In this document: positions 25,603 through 32,534 of the stretch, in pieces | Layout of the letters: each line of letters starts with the position of its first letter | How positions within the stretch are numbered: the first letter of the stretch is position 1 | Source of the DNA: Eshraghiella sp051880035 | Lineage (GTDB): Bacteria; Bacillota; Clostridia; Lachnospirales; Lachnospiraceae | Direction of reading: 5' to 3' | Assembly: GCA_051880035.1 (NCBI GenBank) | Contig: JBJENE010000014.1 | Location: 1-64,000, forward strand | DNA length: 64,000 bases | Program-made: the position numbers and the translations under genes | Notes under the pieces: model-generated | The model's input: only the letters and a program-made list of their open reading frames with translations | Databases searched by the model: none | Told to the model about the DNA's origin: nothing

Positions 25603-25616
25603 GCAGACTTACGGTC

Positions 25617-26132
25617 TTAAAGTGGTAATTCGTAATACAGAAAATCAGTCCGGCCGGTATTTTCTGCATAAAGATTCTGCTTTCCCCGATACCGGAACCC
25701 AAGTTTTTCATACATATTCTGAGCCGGAGCGTTTGATGCCAGCGTATCAAGGCGGATTGCTTTCTTTCCTTTTTGGGTTGCCAGAGAAATGATTTCTGCC
25801 ATCATTCTTTTGGATGTACCTTTTCTCTGATATTCAGGGGTTACCGTAAAAATATGTAAGCAAGCCACCTCATCATCTTTCAGATTTTGACTCCATATAA
25901 CCTCATGATAATCCTCCCCCTGATACATTGTAATTGCTGTCATACCTGCAATATTTTGCCCATCCATAAACAAATACATTTCCTGTCCGTCTATATAAGA
26001 TTGTATCATTGCATCTGTAGGATGCTGTCCATAAATCCACCTGGCATGGACATTCATGTCTTTTGTATGCTCAATTACCTCTATATATTTCTCTCTGACA
26101 ATATCAAGATTGCCGGCTAAAACCAATTCCAT
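25617..26132 (-). CDS. GNAT family N-acetyltransferase
   Basis: A 171-residue acetyl-CoA-dependent acetyltransferase. Motif A is CLHIFTVTPEYQRKGTSKRMM, with the Q/RxxGxG/A-type pyrophosphate loop QRKGTS, followed by AIRLDTLASNAPAQNMYEKLG and FRYRG, the typical beta5-alpha4 end. The substrate cannot be told. It is the last of a run of minus-strand genes (MFS, APH, ANT, GNAT) and lies 19 bases after the ANT gene, so it is probably cotranscribed and may modify the same class of compound. Confidence 0.88.
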   Translation of the reverse strand: MELVLAGNLDIVREKYIEVIEHTKDMNVHARWIYGQHPTDAMIQSYIDGQEMYLFMDGQNIAGMTAITMYQGEDYHEVIWSQNLKDDEVACLHIFTVTPEYQRKGTSKRMMAEIISLATQKGKKAIRLDTLASNAPAQNMYEKLGFRYRGKQNLYAENTGRTDFLYYELPL

Positions 26133-26151
26133 ACTTTACCACTCTCCCATC

Positions 26152-26952
26152 TTATGCCTTTATCTCACCTACAAGATAGTCGCGCAATTTATTCAGCTCA
26201 CACTCCAAAAGTGTGTGTTCTTCACCTTCAAACCATATTTTCATTGCAAGCTCCGGCAGAAATTTCAAGTCCTCAGGAACATTCTTTATCATCCAGAGAC
26301 CGCCCTCATATTTTGACAATATTCTTTTTTCTTTCTTAAAGGATAAAATTCTTCCCAATATCAAAACATTGCTTGCCAAATATCTTGCATCATAATTATG
26401 AAAGTCATAATCATCAATATCAGCACTGATTGCCGACCAAAAATCCTCATCTGAGACATCCGCAAACACTTCCTGTATTTCTTCTCCATACAGTACTATA
26501 CCGCATTGCTTAATCAGTTTAATATAACTTGTTACATCCGCATCAGGGAATTCGTGGTCCGCCACATATACCTCCGTGTCCGGATTTTGAAATCTGTCCA
26601 GATATTTATCTGTCCAGAAATCGCTATAATGAAATACACAATTCCCCGGTGTTTTCCAATTTTTTGCATCAATCTTTTTCACGGCAGACATCTCAAGGGG
26701 ACGCGGTTTTCTGTCAATTTCTATTATCTCTCTTGCAATTTCAAGCTTCGTTGCCACATGAACAGAGTCCTTCACAACCACAAGTATGTCAATATCTCCT
26801 GAATCAGGATTAAAAGCATTTAGTGCAATTGAGCCGTGAAGATACACTCCGATTAAATCTTCTCCCAGATGTCTTTTCCATATATCCACAACATTGCTAA
26901 TCTGATTCACTATCTCTAATGGTAAATCTTTATATCCAAGTAAATTACTCAC
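26152..26952 (-). CDS. AadA/ANT(9)-like aminoglycoside nucleotidyltransferase
   Basis: The 266 residues show the ANT nucleotidyltransferase core GVYLHGSIALNAFNP followed by SGDIDILVVV, with the two catalytic aspartates in DID (about residues 53-55). The C-terminal half matches the DUF4111 helical domain of streptomycin/spectinomycin adenylyltransferases (WSAISADIDDYDFHNYDARY, NVLILGRILSF). Such enzymes transfer AMP to aminoglycosides. The start is a GTG at 26952 behind CGGAGG with good spacing. It lies 33 bases after the APH gene. Actual resistance is unproven; many chromosomal homologues have unknown substrates. Confidence 0.85.
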   Translation of the reverse strand: MSNLLGYKDLPLEIVNQISNVVDIWKRHLGEDLIGVYLHGSIALNAFNPDSGDIDILVVVKDSVHVATKLEIAREIIEIDRKPRPLEMSAVKKIDAKNWKTPGNCVFHYSDFWTDKYLDRFQNPDTEVYVADHEFPDADVTSYIKLIKQCGIVLYGEEIQEVFADVSDEDFWSAISADIDDYDFHNYDARYLASNVLILGRILSFKKEKRILSKYEGGLWMIKNVPEDLKFLPELAMKIWFEGEEHTLLECELNKLRDYLVGEIKA

Positions 26953-26985
26953 ACCATACCTCCGTCACCAAATCACACTATATAT

Positions 26986-27960
26986 TTAAAAATTTCCGGT
27001 TTTAAGCTTTTGTACCTCATGTGCAAACTCATCAAGCACCCACTCGTACATGTGAGGATCATCATATTCCCGATAACCGCGCTCCACCACCATTCCTAAT
27101 CGCTGCCAGATACGATATATCTGAATCCGAATCCTCTCGTTCTGTGTAAATTCCGTTTTACCATATCCTTTTAGAAAATTGGGATTGGGTGCATCTCCAA
27201 AATCATGAAAATCATGACTCAGCAAAGGATCTCCCCAAAGAACCGCCGCATAGTCAATCAGCCCTGTTAATTTACCGCAATTAATCATAAGATTACCATC
27301 CCATGTATCGGTATGTGCATACGACGGTATCGTTACTTCATCCAATTCTTTCGCAAATTTCCTAATCAACTTCCGCAGTTCATTCGGTTCAATCCCCGGG
27401 ATTGCAATATTCTTTTCTTCTGCATCCAAAAGAAGCCAGTCAAATATGAAATATACAAAATCACTGTTTTTCTCACAGTAGCTTTCCGGTATATTGGGAA
27501 TGCCAAAAACATCCGCCTCCAACGAACACATTTTATATGTAATATTTCCAATTTTTTCTTTTACTTCTGCCCTTTGACAATCTGTAATGTCCTTATTATG
27601 AGATAATGGTATTCCTTCCAGATAACTCATAAAGAAATACGGCACCGTGCATATTTCGCCACTGTCATCATAAAAGATTAATTTGGGCATTGGAATATCC
27701 AGTTTTTCATTAAAAAGTTTCAGCATTTCTGCTTCTGTCTGAATGTATTTTCTTTCATGGCGCATAATTTTTACATCTGTACCGGAAGCAATCTTTAGCA
27801 CCATTTTCTGCTCCGTGGTTTCCACAAGATACACCGCACTGCAAAAACCTCCGGACATCTTTTCAATCTGGATTACTGTGGTCTTTTTACCCATTGCCCG
27901 GTTTGTCATCTGCCGAATTACATCCTCGGAAATCCAGTTTTTGGTCACTGCATTCATCAT
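26986..27960 (-). CDS. aminoglycoside phosphotransferase (APH) family kinase
   Basis: A 324-residue kinase-like protein. The N-lobe shows the Gly-rich GGFCSAVYLVE and the lysine in MVLKIAS. The catalytic loop is SYAHTDTWDGNLMI with the H-x-D-x4-N pattern, and the metal-binding aspartate lies in GLIDYAAVLWGDPLLSHDF. This is the APH/choline-kinase fold. The ATG at 27960 follows GGAGGTAGCG; a 9-codon extension overlapping that site was rejected. An extended -10 box lies 26 bases upstream. The substrate may be an antibiotic or a sugar-like metabolite. It precedes the ANT and GNAT genes. Confidence 0.87.
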   Translation of the reverse strand: MMNAVTKNWISEDVIRQMTNRAMGKKTTVIQIEKMSGGFCSAVYLVETTEQKMVLKIASGTDVKIMRHERKYIQTEAEMLKLFNEKLDIPMPKLIFYDDSGEICTVPYFFMSYLEGIPLSHNKDITDCQRAEVKEKIGNITYKMCSLEADVFGIPNIPESYCEKNSDFVYFIFDWLLLDAEEKNIAIPGIEPNELRKLIRKFAKELDEVTIPSYAHTDTWDGNLMINCGKLTGLIDYAAVLWGDPLLSHDFHDFGDAPNPNFLKGYGKTEFTQNERIRIQIYRIWQRLGMVVERGYREYDDPHMYEWVLDEFAHEVQKLKTGNF

Positions 27961-27985
27961 TATCGCTACCTCCGCTTCAAGTTTC

Positions 27986-27991
27986 ATTATA
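27986..27991 (-). promoter_or_regulatory. extended -10 element upstream of the APH gene
   Basis: Minus strand TGCTATAAT, with no clear -35 box. It may give the APH-ANT-GNAT genes expression separate from the MFS gene. Confidence 0.45.
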
Positions 27992-28022
27992 GCATTAAGT
28001 ATCAGGAAATTACATACTTGAT

Positions 28023-29246
28023 TTACTGTGATAATTGCCGGATACTTTTTATTCGCAACATTATAACAGCTGTCACAATCAGAGAAACTCCCGAAAAAAT
28101 AATAACAACAGCAGCACCTCTTCCGACAGATGTGTCCAGTATACTGCCCATAAGGTCAGCCAAAATACCACCTGACGCATACGCCAGTACATATCCTATC
28201 TGGGAAAGAAAACCTATAAATCCCCATATTCTTCCCTGCAATTCATCCGGAATATTCGTTCTTACCAGATAATCCAAACAATTGTTGGCAAATGGGAGCA
28301 TTGCAAAAAACAAAAATCCAAATATGCATATAATATAGATATTTTCCCAAATTCCAAAACCAATCATAAATAATCCGCTCATGGCTAATGAAATTACCAG
28401 GGTCTGCACATATTTTTTCTTAATTCCCCGTATTCCAAGCAAAAGACTTGATATCAGCATTCCACACGCACAAACCGTCTCTCCGATTCCCAAAGTTTTT
28501 GAATCCGAAAAAGACAAGATGAGAGGTTCTGCCAATATCTGAAACACGCCCATAAAAAGAGTCATAACCGAGGAAACGATAATTAATAAGAAAACTCCCG
28601 TTTTGCTATGTACTGCGTGCCACCCCTCCCCAATACTGCTAAAAAAAGATTGTTTTGTTTCTACTTTTTTCGTCTGAATTCCTCTTTTTACAACTCCGGT
28701 AGAAATAACTGTTAAAACAAATGTACATATATCAATTACAAGCAGTAGTTTTACATCAAATACACTGAGCAATAATCCGGCCACTATCGGCGAAACCAGA
28801 TATCTGGCACTTCCCGCCAGACTTACTAATCCGTTTGCCTTAGAAAATTCTTCCTTAGTTAACAAATCAGAAACCGTTGCCCTGTAAGAAGGCTCCAGCA
28901 AAGAAGAAAACACAGAGCTTACAAAAACACCTATGCAAATCCGGGTAAGCGTTGCTTTGCCATTCATCATACATATTAAAATGTACAGAATACCAAAAGC
29001 AGAACATCCATCTCCGATCATCATTAAAAGCCTGCGATCATATCGGTCCGCCAATGTTCCTGCCGGCACACTTAACAACAATGTAGGCAAAAATCCTAAC
29101 AATGTGACGAGTGCCATACTTGCTGCACTTCCTGTCTGTCTAAATACATATACCCCTAACCCAAAACCGGTCAGCCCTCCGCCAATTGCGGAAATCAACT
29201 CTCCTGCCCACAGTAATAAAAATTTTCCAAAATTACTTTTTTTCAT
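28023..29246 (-). CDS. MFS efflux transporter (macrolide-efflux/MefA-like)
   Basis: A 407-residue protein with twelve membrane helices. The start FGKFLLLWAGELISAIGGGL, the MFS motif A GTLADRYDRRLLM (about residues 69-81) and the late NIPDELQGRIWGFIGFLSQIGYV are typical of the MFS_3 / macrolide-efflux branch. The ATG at 29246 was chosen because GGAG lies six bases before it; the ATG at 29258 has too short a spacing. A TetR gene lies directly upstream and palindromic sites lie between (29268-29290). Drug efflux is likely; the substrate is not known. Confidence 0.87.
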   Translation of the reverse strand: MKKSNFGKFLLLWAGELISAIGGGLTGFGLGVYVFRQTGSAASMALVTLLGFLPTLLLSVPAGTLADRYDRRLLMMIGDGCSAFGILYILICMMNGKATLTRICIGVFVSSVFSSLLEPSYRATVSDLLTKEEFSKANGLVSLAGSARYLVSPIVAGLLLSVFDVKLLLVIDICTFVLTVISTGVVKRGIQTKKVETKQSFFSSIGEGWHAVHSKTGVFLLIIVSSVMTLFMGVFQILAEPLILSFSDSKTLGIGETVCACGMLISSLLLGIRGIKKKYVQTLVISLAMSGLFMIGFGIWENIYIICIFGFLFFAMLPFANNCLDYLVRTNIPDELQGRIWGFIGFLSQIGYVLAYASGGILADLMGSILDTSVGRGAAVVIIFSGVSLIVTAVIMLRIKSIRQLSQ

Positions 29247-29267
29247 CTTTTTCTCCATTTCCTTTCT

Positions 29268-29290
29268 ACAGACTGACTGTCTGTCGGTTG
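29268..29290. promoter_or_regulatory. putative TetR operator in front of the MFS gene
   Basis: ACAGAC-TGACT-GTCTGT is a perfect inverted repeat at 29268-29284, running into CGGTTG. The minus strand shares CAACCGACA with the plus strand of the site in front of the tetR gene (29971-29986). Confidence 0.55.
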
Positions 29291-29301
29291 TATTTAAAAA
29301 T

Positions 29302-29325
29302 AAAAGAAACTTAAAAGTCTCTTTT
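29302..29325 (-). terminator. weak hairpin between tetR and MFS genes
   Basis: AAAAGAAACTT and AAGTCTCTTTT around a 2-base loop, one mismatch (G-T on the minus strand), followed by ATTTTT. AT-rich, so probably only partly terminating. Confidence 0.4.
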
Positions 29326-29332
29326 ATGGCAC

Positions 29333-29959
29333 TTATTTGCAAAATATAGGTTTCATGGCATCCAACAATGCACCTGCTTCCATACCAAGAACCCGCTCCG
29401 TATGATAAACAAATCCCTCAATCTTTCTTTGCTCTTCTTCCTCAATGTACTGCTTCGTACTATCAAAGGTTATGTACGAATATGTCATAATCATATCAAC
29501 CGCTTCTGCCGGATAATCCGTATGCATAATTCCCTGCTTAATTCCATCCTCAACAATCTTTGTAATCAAAATATTTACTCTTCCAAGCAGACGTTCTTCC
29601 AGTTTCTGATGCAACAGTGCATTTTGCGGTTTATGCACCTGTTCCATAATCATATCTCCCAATTCGTTATCCACATTTAAGGATAAGATTGTTCGCGTAA
29701 GCCTTTCCAATACAGGAACCGAATCATCTAATGCAATAACCGCTGCCTTAGAAACAATCTGATTGGTAACCCGCTCAATCATTCCATCCAGAATATCCTC
29801 TTTGGACTTGAAGTGATAATATAATGTTCCCCTGGCAATACCAATTTCGTTCAAAATATCATTCGTGCTGGTCCTATCGAATCCTTTTGTACAAAACAAT
29901 CTTTCAGCAACGTCTAATATTTCATTTCTACGTTCTTCTGCATCTTTAATTACTCTCAT
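29333..29959 (-). CDS. TetR family transcriptional regulator
   Basis: A 208-residue regulator with an N-terminal helix-turn-helix (about residues 10-56: LFCTKGFDRTSTNDILNEIG, then ARGTLYYHFKSKEDILDGM) and a helical ligand domain. The ATG at 29959 follows TTGGAGGCG; a 36-codon upstream extension with unlike composition was rejected. The promoter at 29994-30022 has a GACA-ACC-TGTC site just downstream of its -10 box, which suggests autorepression. The MFS pump follows, with a related site, so the protein probably senses the pump's substrate. Confidence 0.9.
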   Translation of the reverse strand: MRVIKDAEERRNEILDVAERLFCTKGFDRTSTNDILNEIGIARGTLYYHFKSKEDILDGMIERVTNQIVSKAAVIALDDSVPVLERLTRTILSLNVDNELGDMIMEQVHKPQNALLHQKLEERLLGRVNILITKIVEDGIKQGIMHTDYPAEAVDMIMTYSYITFDSTKQYIEEEEQRKIEGFVYHTERVLGMEAGALLDAMKPIFCK

Positions 29960-29970
29960 AGATTCGCCTC

Positions 29971-29986
29971 CAACCGACAACCTGTC
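29971..29986. promoter_or_regulatory. putative tetR autoregulatory operator
   Basis: CAACCGACA-ACC-TGTC. The core is GACA-ACC-TGTC and lies between the -10 box and the start codon. CAACCGACA recurs in opposite orientation in front of the MFS gene. Confidence 0.5.
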
Positions 29987-29993
29987 TATACAC

Positions 29994-30022
29994 AATATAT
30001 CATGTGAGTAAAAATAATACAA
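29994..30022 (-). promoter_or_regulatory. tetR promoter
   Basis: Minus strand TTGTAT, 17-base spacer, TATATT. Confidence 0.6.
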
Positions 30023-30139
30023 GACGAAATAATTTCTATAATTGCAAAAATAATACATAATAACCACAAATTAGTGTTGATAATCGTGGTCTTGAGTCAA
30101 TATAACGCACCGTAATTCCCTTTTCCGGTGGAAGGCATA

Positions 30140-30164
30140 CTTGGGGATGACATTTAGATAACAT
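30140..30164 (+). repeat. direct repeat copy 1, at the 3' end of the HEPN gene
   Basis: CTTGGGGATG followed by ACATTTAGATAACAT. The last 15 bases are identical to 31191-31205 and the full 25-base stretch matches 31181-31205 at 21 positions. It overlaps the HEPN stop codon. A TTTCCGG(T/A) stretch precedes both copies. Confidence 0.75.
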
Positions 30165-30555
30165 CTTGCACTGTCAGATATCCTTTAATGGCATTTGAAA
30201 ATTCTTCCGCTCTGACAATCTGCTTTTGTGCTTCTTCACATGAAGCAATGTAAAAGTCTAAATAATCGGCTTTCTCTCGGTTAATAGAAGCCTGAGTGAT
30301 TATCTTGGAAAGATTCTTCGAGAAAATTCCTTCTTTCACATAATTCTGATTAAAAAAAGCGATTACGCCACTGTGCTTACTGCTGTCATATCCTTGCAGA
30401 GCATTAACAGCCCTGATTGCATGAAAAATTGAATAATATGCTCTATTCAATGCATTTTTATATCTGCCGTTTTCAAACATCAACTTAGCATCTTCCAGAT
30501 TTTCAAGGCTTGTTTCAAAGCGGTATTTTGATAGTTCTTTTATGCGCTCTTCCAT
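30154..30555 (-). CDS. HEPN-domain protein, probable toxin of an MNT/HEPN pair
   Basis: A 133-residue, all-helical HEPN protein (PF05168 type). The RNase signature R-x6-H is present in NRAYYSIFHAIRAV (about residues 38-51), within the pattern RYKNALNRAYYSIFH. HEPN toxins cut RNA; in type VII systems the partner MNT enzyme silences them by adding AMP to a tyrosine near the active site. The start overlaps the end of the MNT gene by 16 bases, so the two are translationally coupled. Toxin activity is inferred from the motif and the pairing. Confidence 0.87.
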   Translation of the reverse strand: MEERIKELSKYRFETSLENLEDAKLMFENGRYKNALNRAYYSIFHAIRAVNALQGYDSSKHSGVIAFFNQNYVKEGIFSKNLSKIITQASINREKADYLDFYIASCEEAQKQIVRAEEFSNAIKGYLTVQDVI

Positions 30556-31082
30556 ATAACAATTCCCTCTTTTTCAACTTTTTTGTAAAAAGGCAAAGTT
30601 GTTTTCCATTCCTTAAATTCACGCTTCTCAATTGATATAACAGATATAGTAACACCTAAATCCAACTGATAATCAACCACAATATCTGTCATCCTGTCAT
30701 ATTGTTCTTCTGTCTGAGCATCCGTTAAAACTAATGCCATATCAACATCTGATTCATCTGTCTCCTGCCCTCTGGCATACGATCCATACAGTATTACTTC
30801 TTCAATATATCTGCCATAGACTTCACCAAACGCATCACACATTTTACATAATTTCTTGAGCATTTCAGGATGCTTACTATTAAACCTTACACGTTGTCTC
30901 CAGTTTCGGTATCCGCCACTTCTAATTCTTCTGTCCTTAGGATATTCAGTTCCCTTTGGTATAAGCCATTGATTACCAATTTTTTCACCTTCTAAGGTAC
31001 CCCTCATCAACATTCGTCTGATATTTCCCGGATCTTTTCCGTAGATTTCTGCGTATTGTGACACTGTATAATACTCATTCAT
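30540..31082 (-). CDS. HTH-MNT fusion: nucleotidyltransferase antitoxin with N-terminal DNA-binding domain
   Basis: A 180-residue protein. Residues 1-48 are an excisionase/MerR-like winged helix (YYTVSQYAEIYGKDPGNIRR, then MLMRGTLEGEKIGNQWLIPKG). Residues 80-178 are an MNT nucleotidyltransferase with GS-x10-D-x-D in YGSYARGQETDESDVDMAL, all catalytic positions intact. MNT antitoxins modify their HEPN toxin with AMP. The added DNA-binding domain suggests that the antitoxin also represses its own promoter. The ATG at 31082 follows GGGAG at workable spacing; an ATG three codons earlier sits too close. The HEPN gene overlaps by 16 bases. Confidence 0.85.
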   Translation of the reverse strand: MNEYYTVSQYAEIYGKDPGNIRRMLMRGTLEGEKIGNQWLIPKGTEYPKDRRIRSGGYRNWRQRVRFNSKHPEMLKKLCKMCDAFGEVYGRYIEEVILYGSYARGQETDESDVDMALVLTDAQTEEQYDRMTDIVVDYQLDLGVTISVISIEKREFKEWKTTLPFYKKVEKEGIVIWKSA

Positions 31083-31180
31083 ATCTTTCATCTCCCTTTC
31101 AATTAAACATTAACACTATATCGTGTAAATGTCAAACATGTTTCCGGATGAAACCGATTAGATTTTATGTCCATCGCAAC

Positions 31181-31205
31181 CTTATGGAGAACATTTAGAT
31201 AACAT
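31181..31205 (+). repeat. direct repeat copy 2, upstream of the HTH-MNT gene
   Basis: CTTATGGAGA followed by ACATTTAGATAACAT, about 100 bases before the HTH-MNT start. See copy 1 at 30140-30164. The gene-free stretch 31083-31475 also holds the terminator at 31373-31396 and CCCTACGGGAACCGT (31210-31224), which resembles the loop of the hairpins at 22744 and 37795. I see nothing else in it. Confidence 0.75.
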
Positions 31206-31372
31206 AAACCCTACGGGAACCGTCCCATGCACTATAATTTTCTATTGCTGTAACCACCATCTTTCATACCGCAATCCGACAAAGAATATTATTTCATGTT
31301 ATTTTACTTTTTCTACCTTTCTTTAAATAAACCTCTTACATTATCTCATCAGATGGTTCTACAGGCAAACAT

Positions 31373-31396
31373 AAAGGACGGTATGTACCGTCCTTT
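31373..31396. terminator. palindromic terminator after the zinc-finger lipoprotein gene
   Basis: AAAGGACGGTA-TG-TACCGTCCTTT: perfect 11-base arms. Minus-strand U-richness is moderate (TTTATGTTTG). It may act in both directions. Confidence 0.7.
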
Positions 31397-31475
31397 ACAA
31401 TTCATGCTTTGCCGCAGCAATATGAAAATTCTAATAATTATATGCAACAGTTTTGCATTGATTTGACCTTGAATA

Positions 31476-32420
31476 TTAGTGGGTGTTCTTTCCTGAGCCG
31501 TTACAACGATAGCACATAGCCCAAAGTGTACCACCACATCTTGGGCAAGGAAGACCGCCTAATCTGCCTTCACCGTTACAATCTTCGCATACCTGATATC
31601 CGGCGCCATCTCCGCAACGAACACATGGGGTCTTTCCTTCACCATGGCAAGCCCAGCATTTTCCATCGTCCTGATTTGCATCTAAGCCGGAGCCTCCACA
31701 ACTGTCACAGGTACTGAAGCCTTCACCGTTGCAAAGTGTACAGGTTGTTTTTCCCTCGCCGGTACACTTATCACATACGGTCCACTCATTGCCATCCAAG
31801 TAGGTGGTTCCGTTACATCCGTCACATACTATGACACCGCTTCCATAACAAAGGTCGCAGGTATCATCAACAACTTCACCTTCCATTATATCTGCAACAA
31901 TAGGTGCATTCGGGAAATCTTCTTCGATTAATGCCTGCTGTACGCCATCCTTTACTTCCAGAGCCTCATCTAAAAGCTCCTGGCCTGTATGCTCAGCATC
32001 CATGATGGTAAGGTTAACCGGCTTTTCATCCTGCATATAGCCTGCATCCGTAGCTGCCTTTACCATTTCTTTTGCAACTTCTTCAAGTTCCTTGCCCTCA
32101 ACCTCAAGATTTCCATAGGCAGTCTCGGCATCGTCATTGTTACATACAATCTCAATAACCTTACCATCCTCATCTGTCAGGATATCAGCATCAGGGTTGA
32201 TGGAAACTTTGATTCTCGTCGTATAATTCTTATCTGCAGTATTGTCCGGTGCTGCTGATTCTGTTTCGCTCTGCGTTTCCTGTTCATTCGTGTCTTGTTC
32301 CTGCGTCTGCTGTGCAGGGGTTGTTGCATCCCCGTTATTTGCAGTTTTTTTCTCTGCACACGCAGTGAGAGAAGCAATCAGCATCAAGGCAACCAATAAG
32401 ATTGATAATCTGGATTTCAT
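31476..32420 (-). CDS. lipoprotein with RsgI-like domain and ten DnaJ-type CxxC zinc-finger repeats
   Basis: A 314-residue exported lipoprotein. The signal peptide ends in the lipobox LTAC (Cys 21), then a Gln/Glu/Thr-rich linker to about residue 65. Residues 68-165 resemble the extracellular middle domain of RsgI anti-sigma factors (VSINPDADILTDEDGKVIEI ... LEEVAKEMVKAATDAGYM) but there is no cytoplasmic anti-sigma domain. Residues 188-311 hold ten CxxC motifs, most as CxxCxGxG (CDLCYGSG, CTLCNGEG, CDSCGGSG, CYRCNGSG), as in the DnaJ cysteine-rich region. No J domain is present. The start has an AAGGAG site. Function unknown: zinc or redox binding at the cell surface fits. Confidence 0.85.
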   Translation of the reverse strand: MKSRLSILLVALMLIASLTACAEKKTANNGDATTPAQQTQEQDTNEQETQSETESAAPDNTADKNYTTRIKVSINPDADILTDEDGKVIEIVCNNDDAETAYGNLEVEGKELEEVAKEMVKAATDAGYMQDEKPVNLTIMDAEHTGQELLDEALEVKDGVQQALIEEDFPNAPIVADIMEGEVVDDTCDLCYGSGVIVCDGCNGTTYLDGNEWTVCDKCTGEGKTTCTLCNGEGFSTCDSCGGSGLDANQDDGKCWACHGEGKTPCVRCGDGAGYQVCEDCNGEGRLGGLPCPRCGGTLWAMCYRCNGSGKNTH

Positions 32421-32534
32421 AAAATTTCTCCTTACACTTTTGTAATGTTTTTATAAAATTCTACATCTTTTTCACGTTTTCTTGTAGGGTAGTTTTAGGA
32501 TAGGTACGGCCATTCATACAGAAAAAAGCTATTA

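Noticed and set aside
31083..31475. Possible small genes in the gap upstream of the toxin-antitoxin pair
   Set aside because: Short frames only, none with ribosome site or plausible composition.
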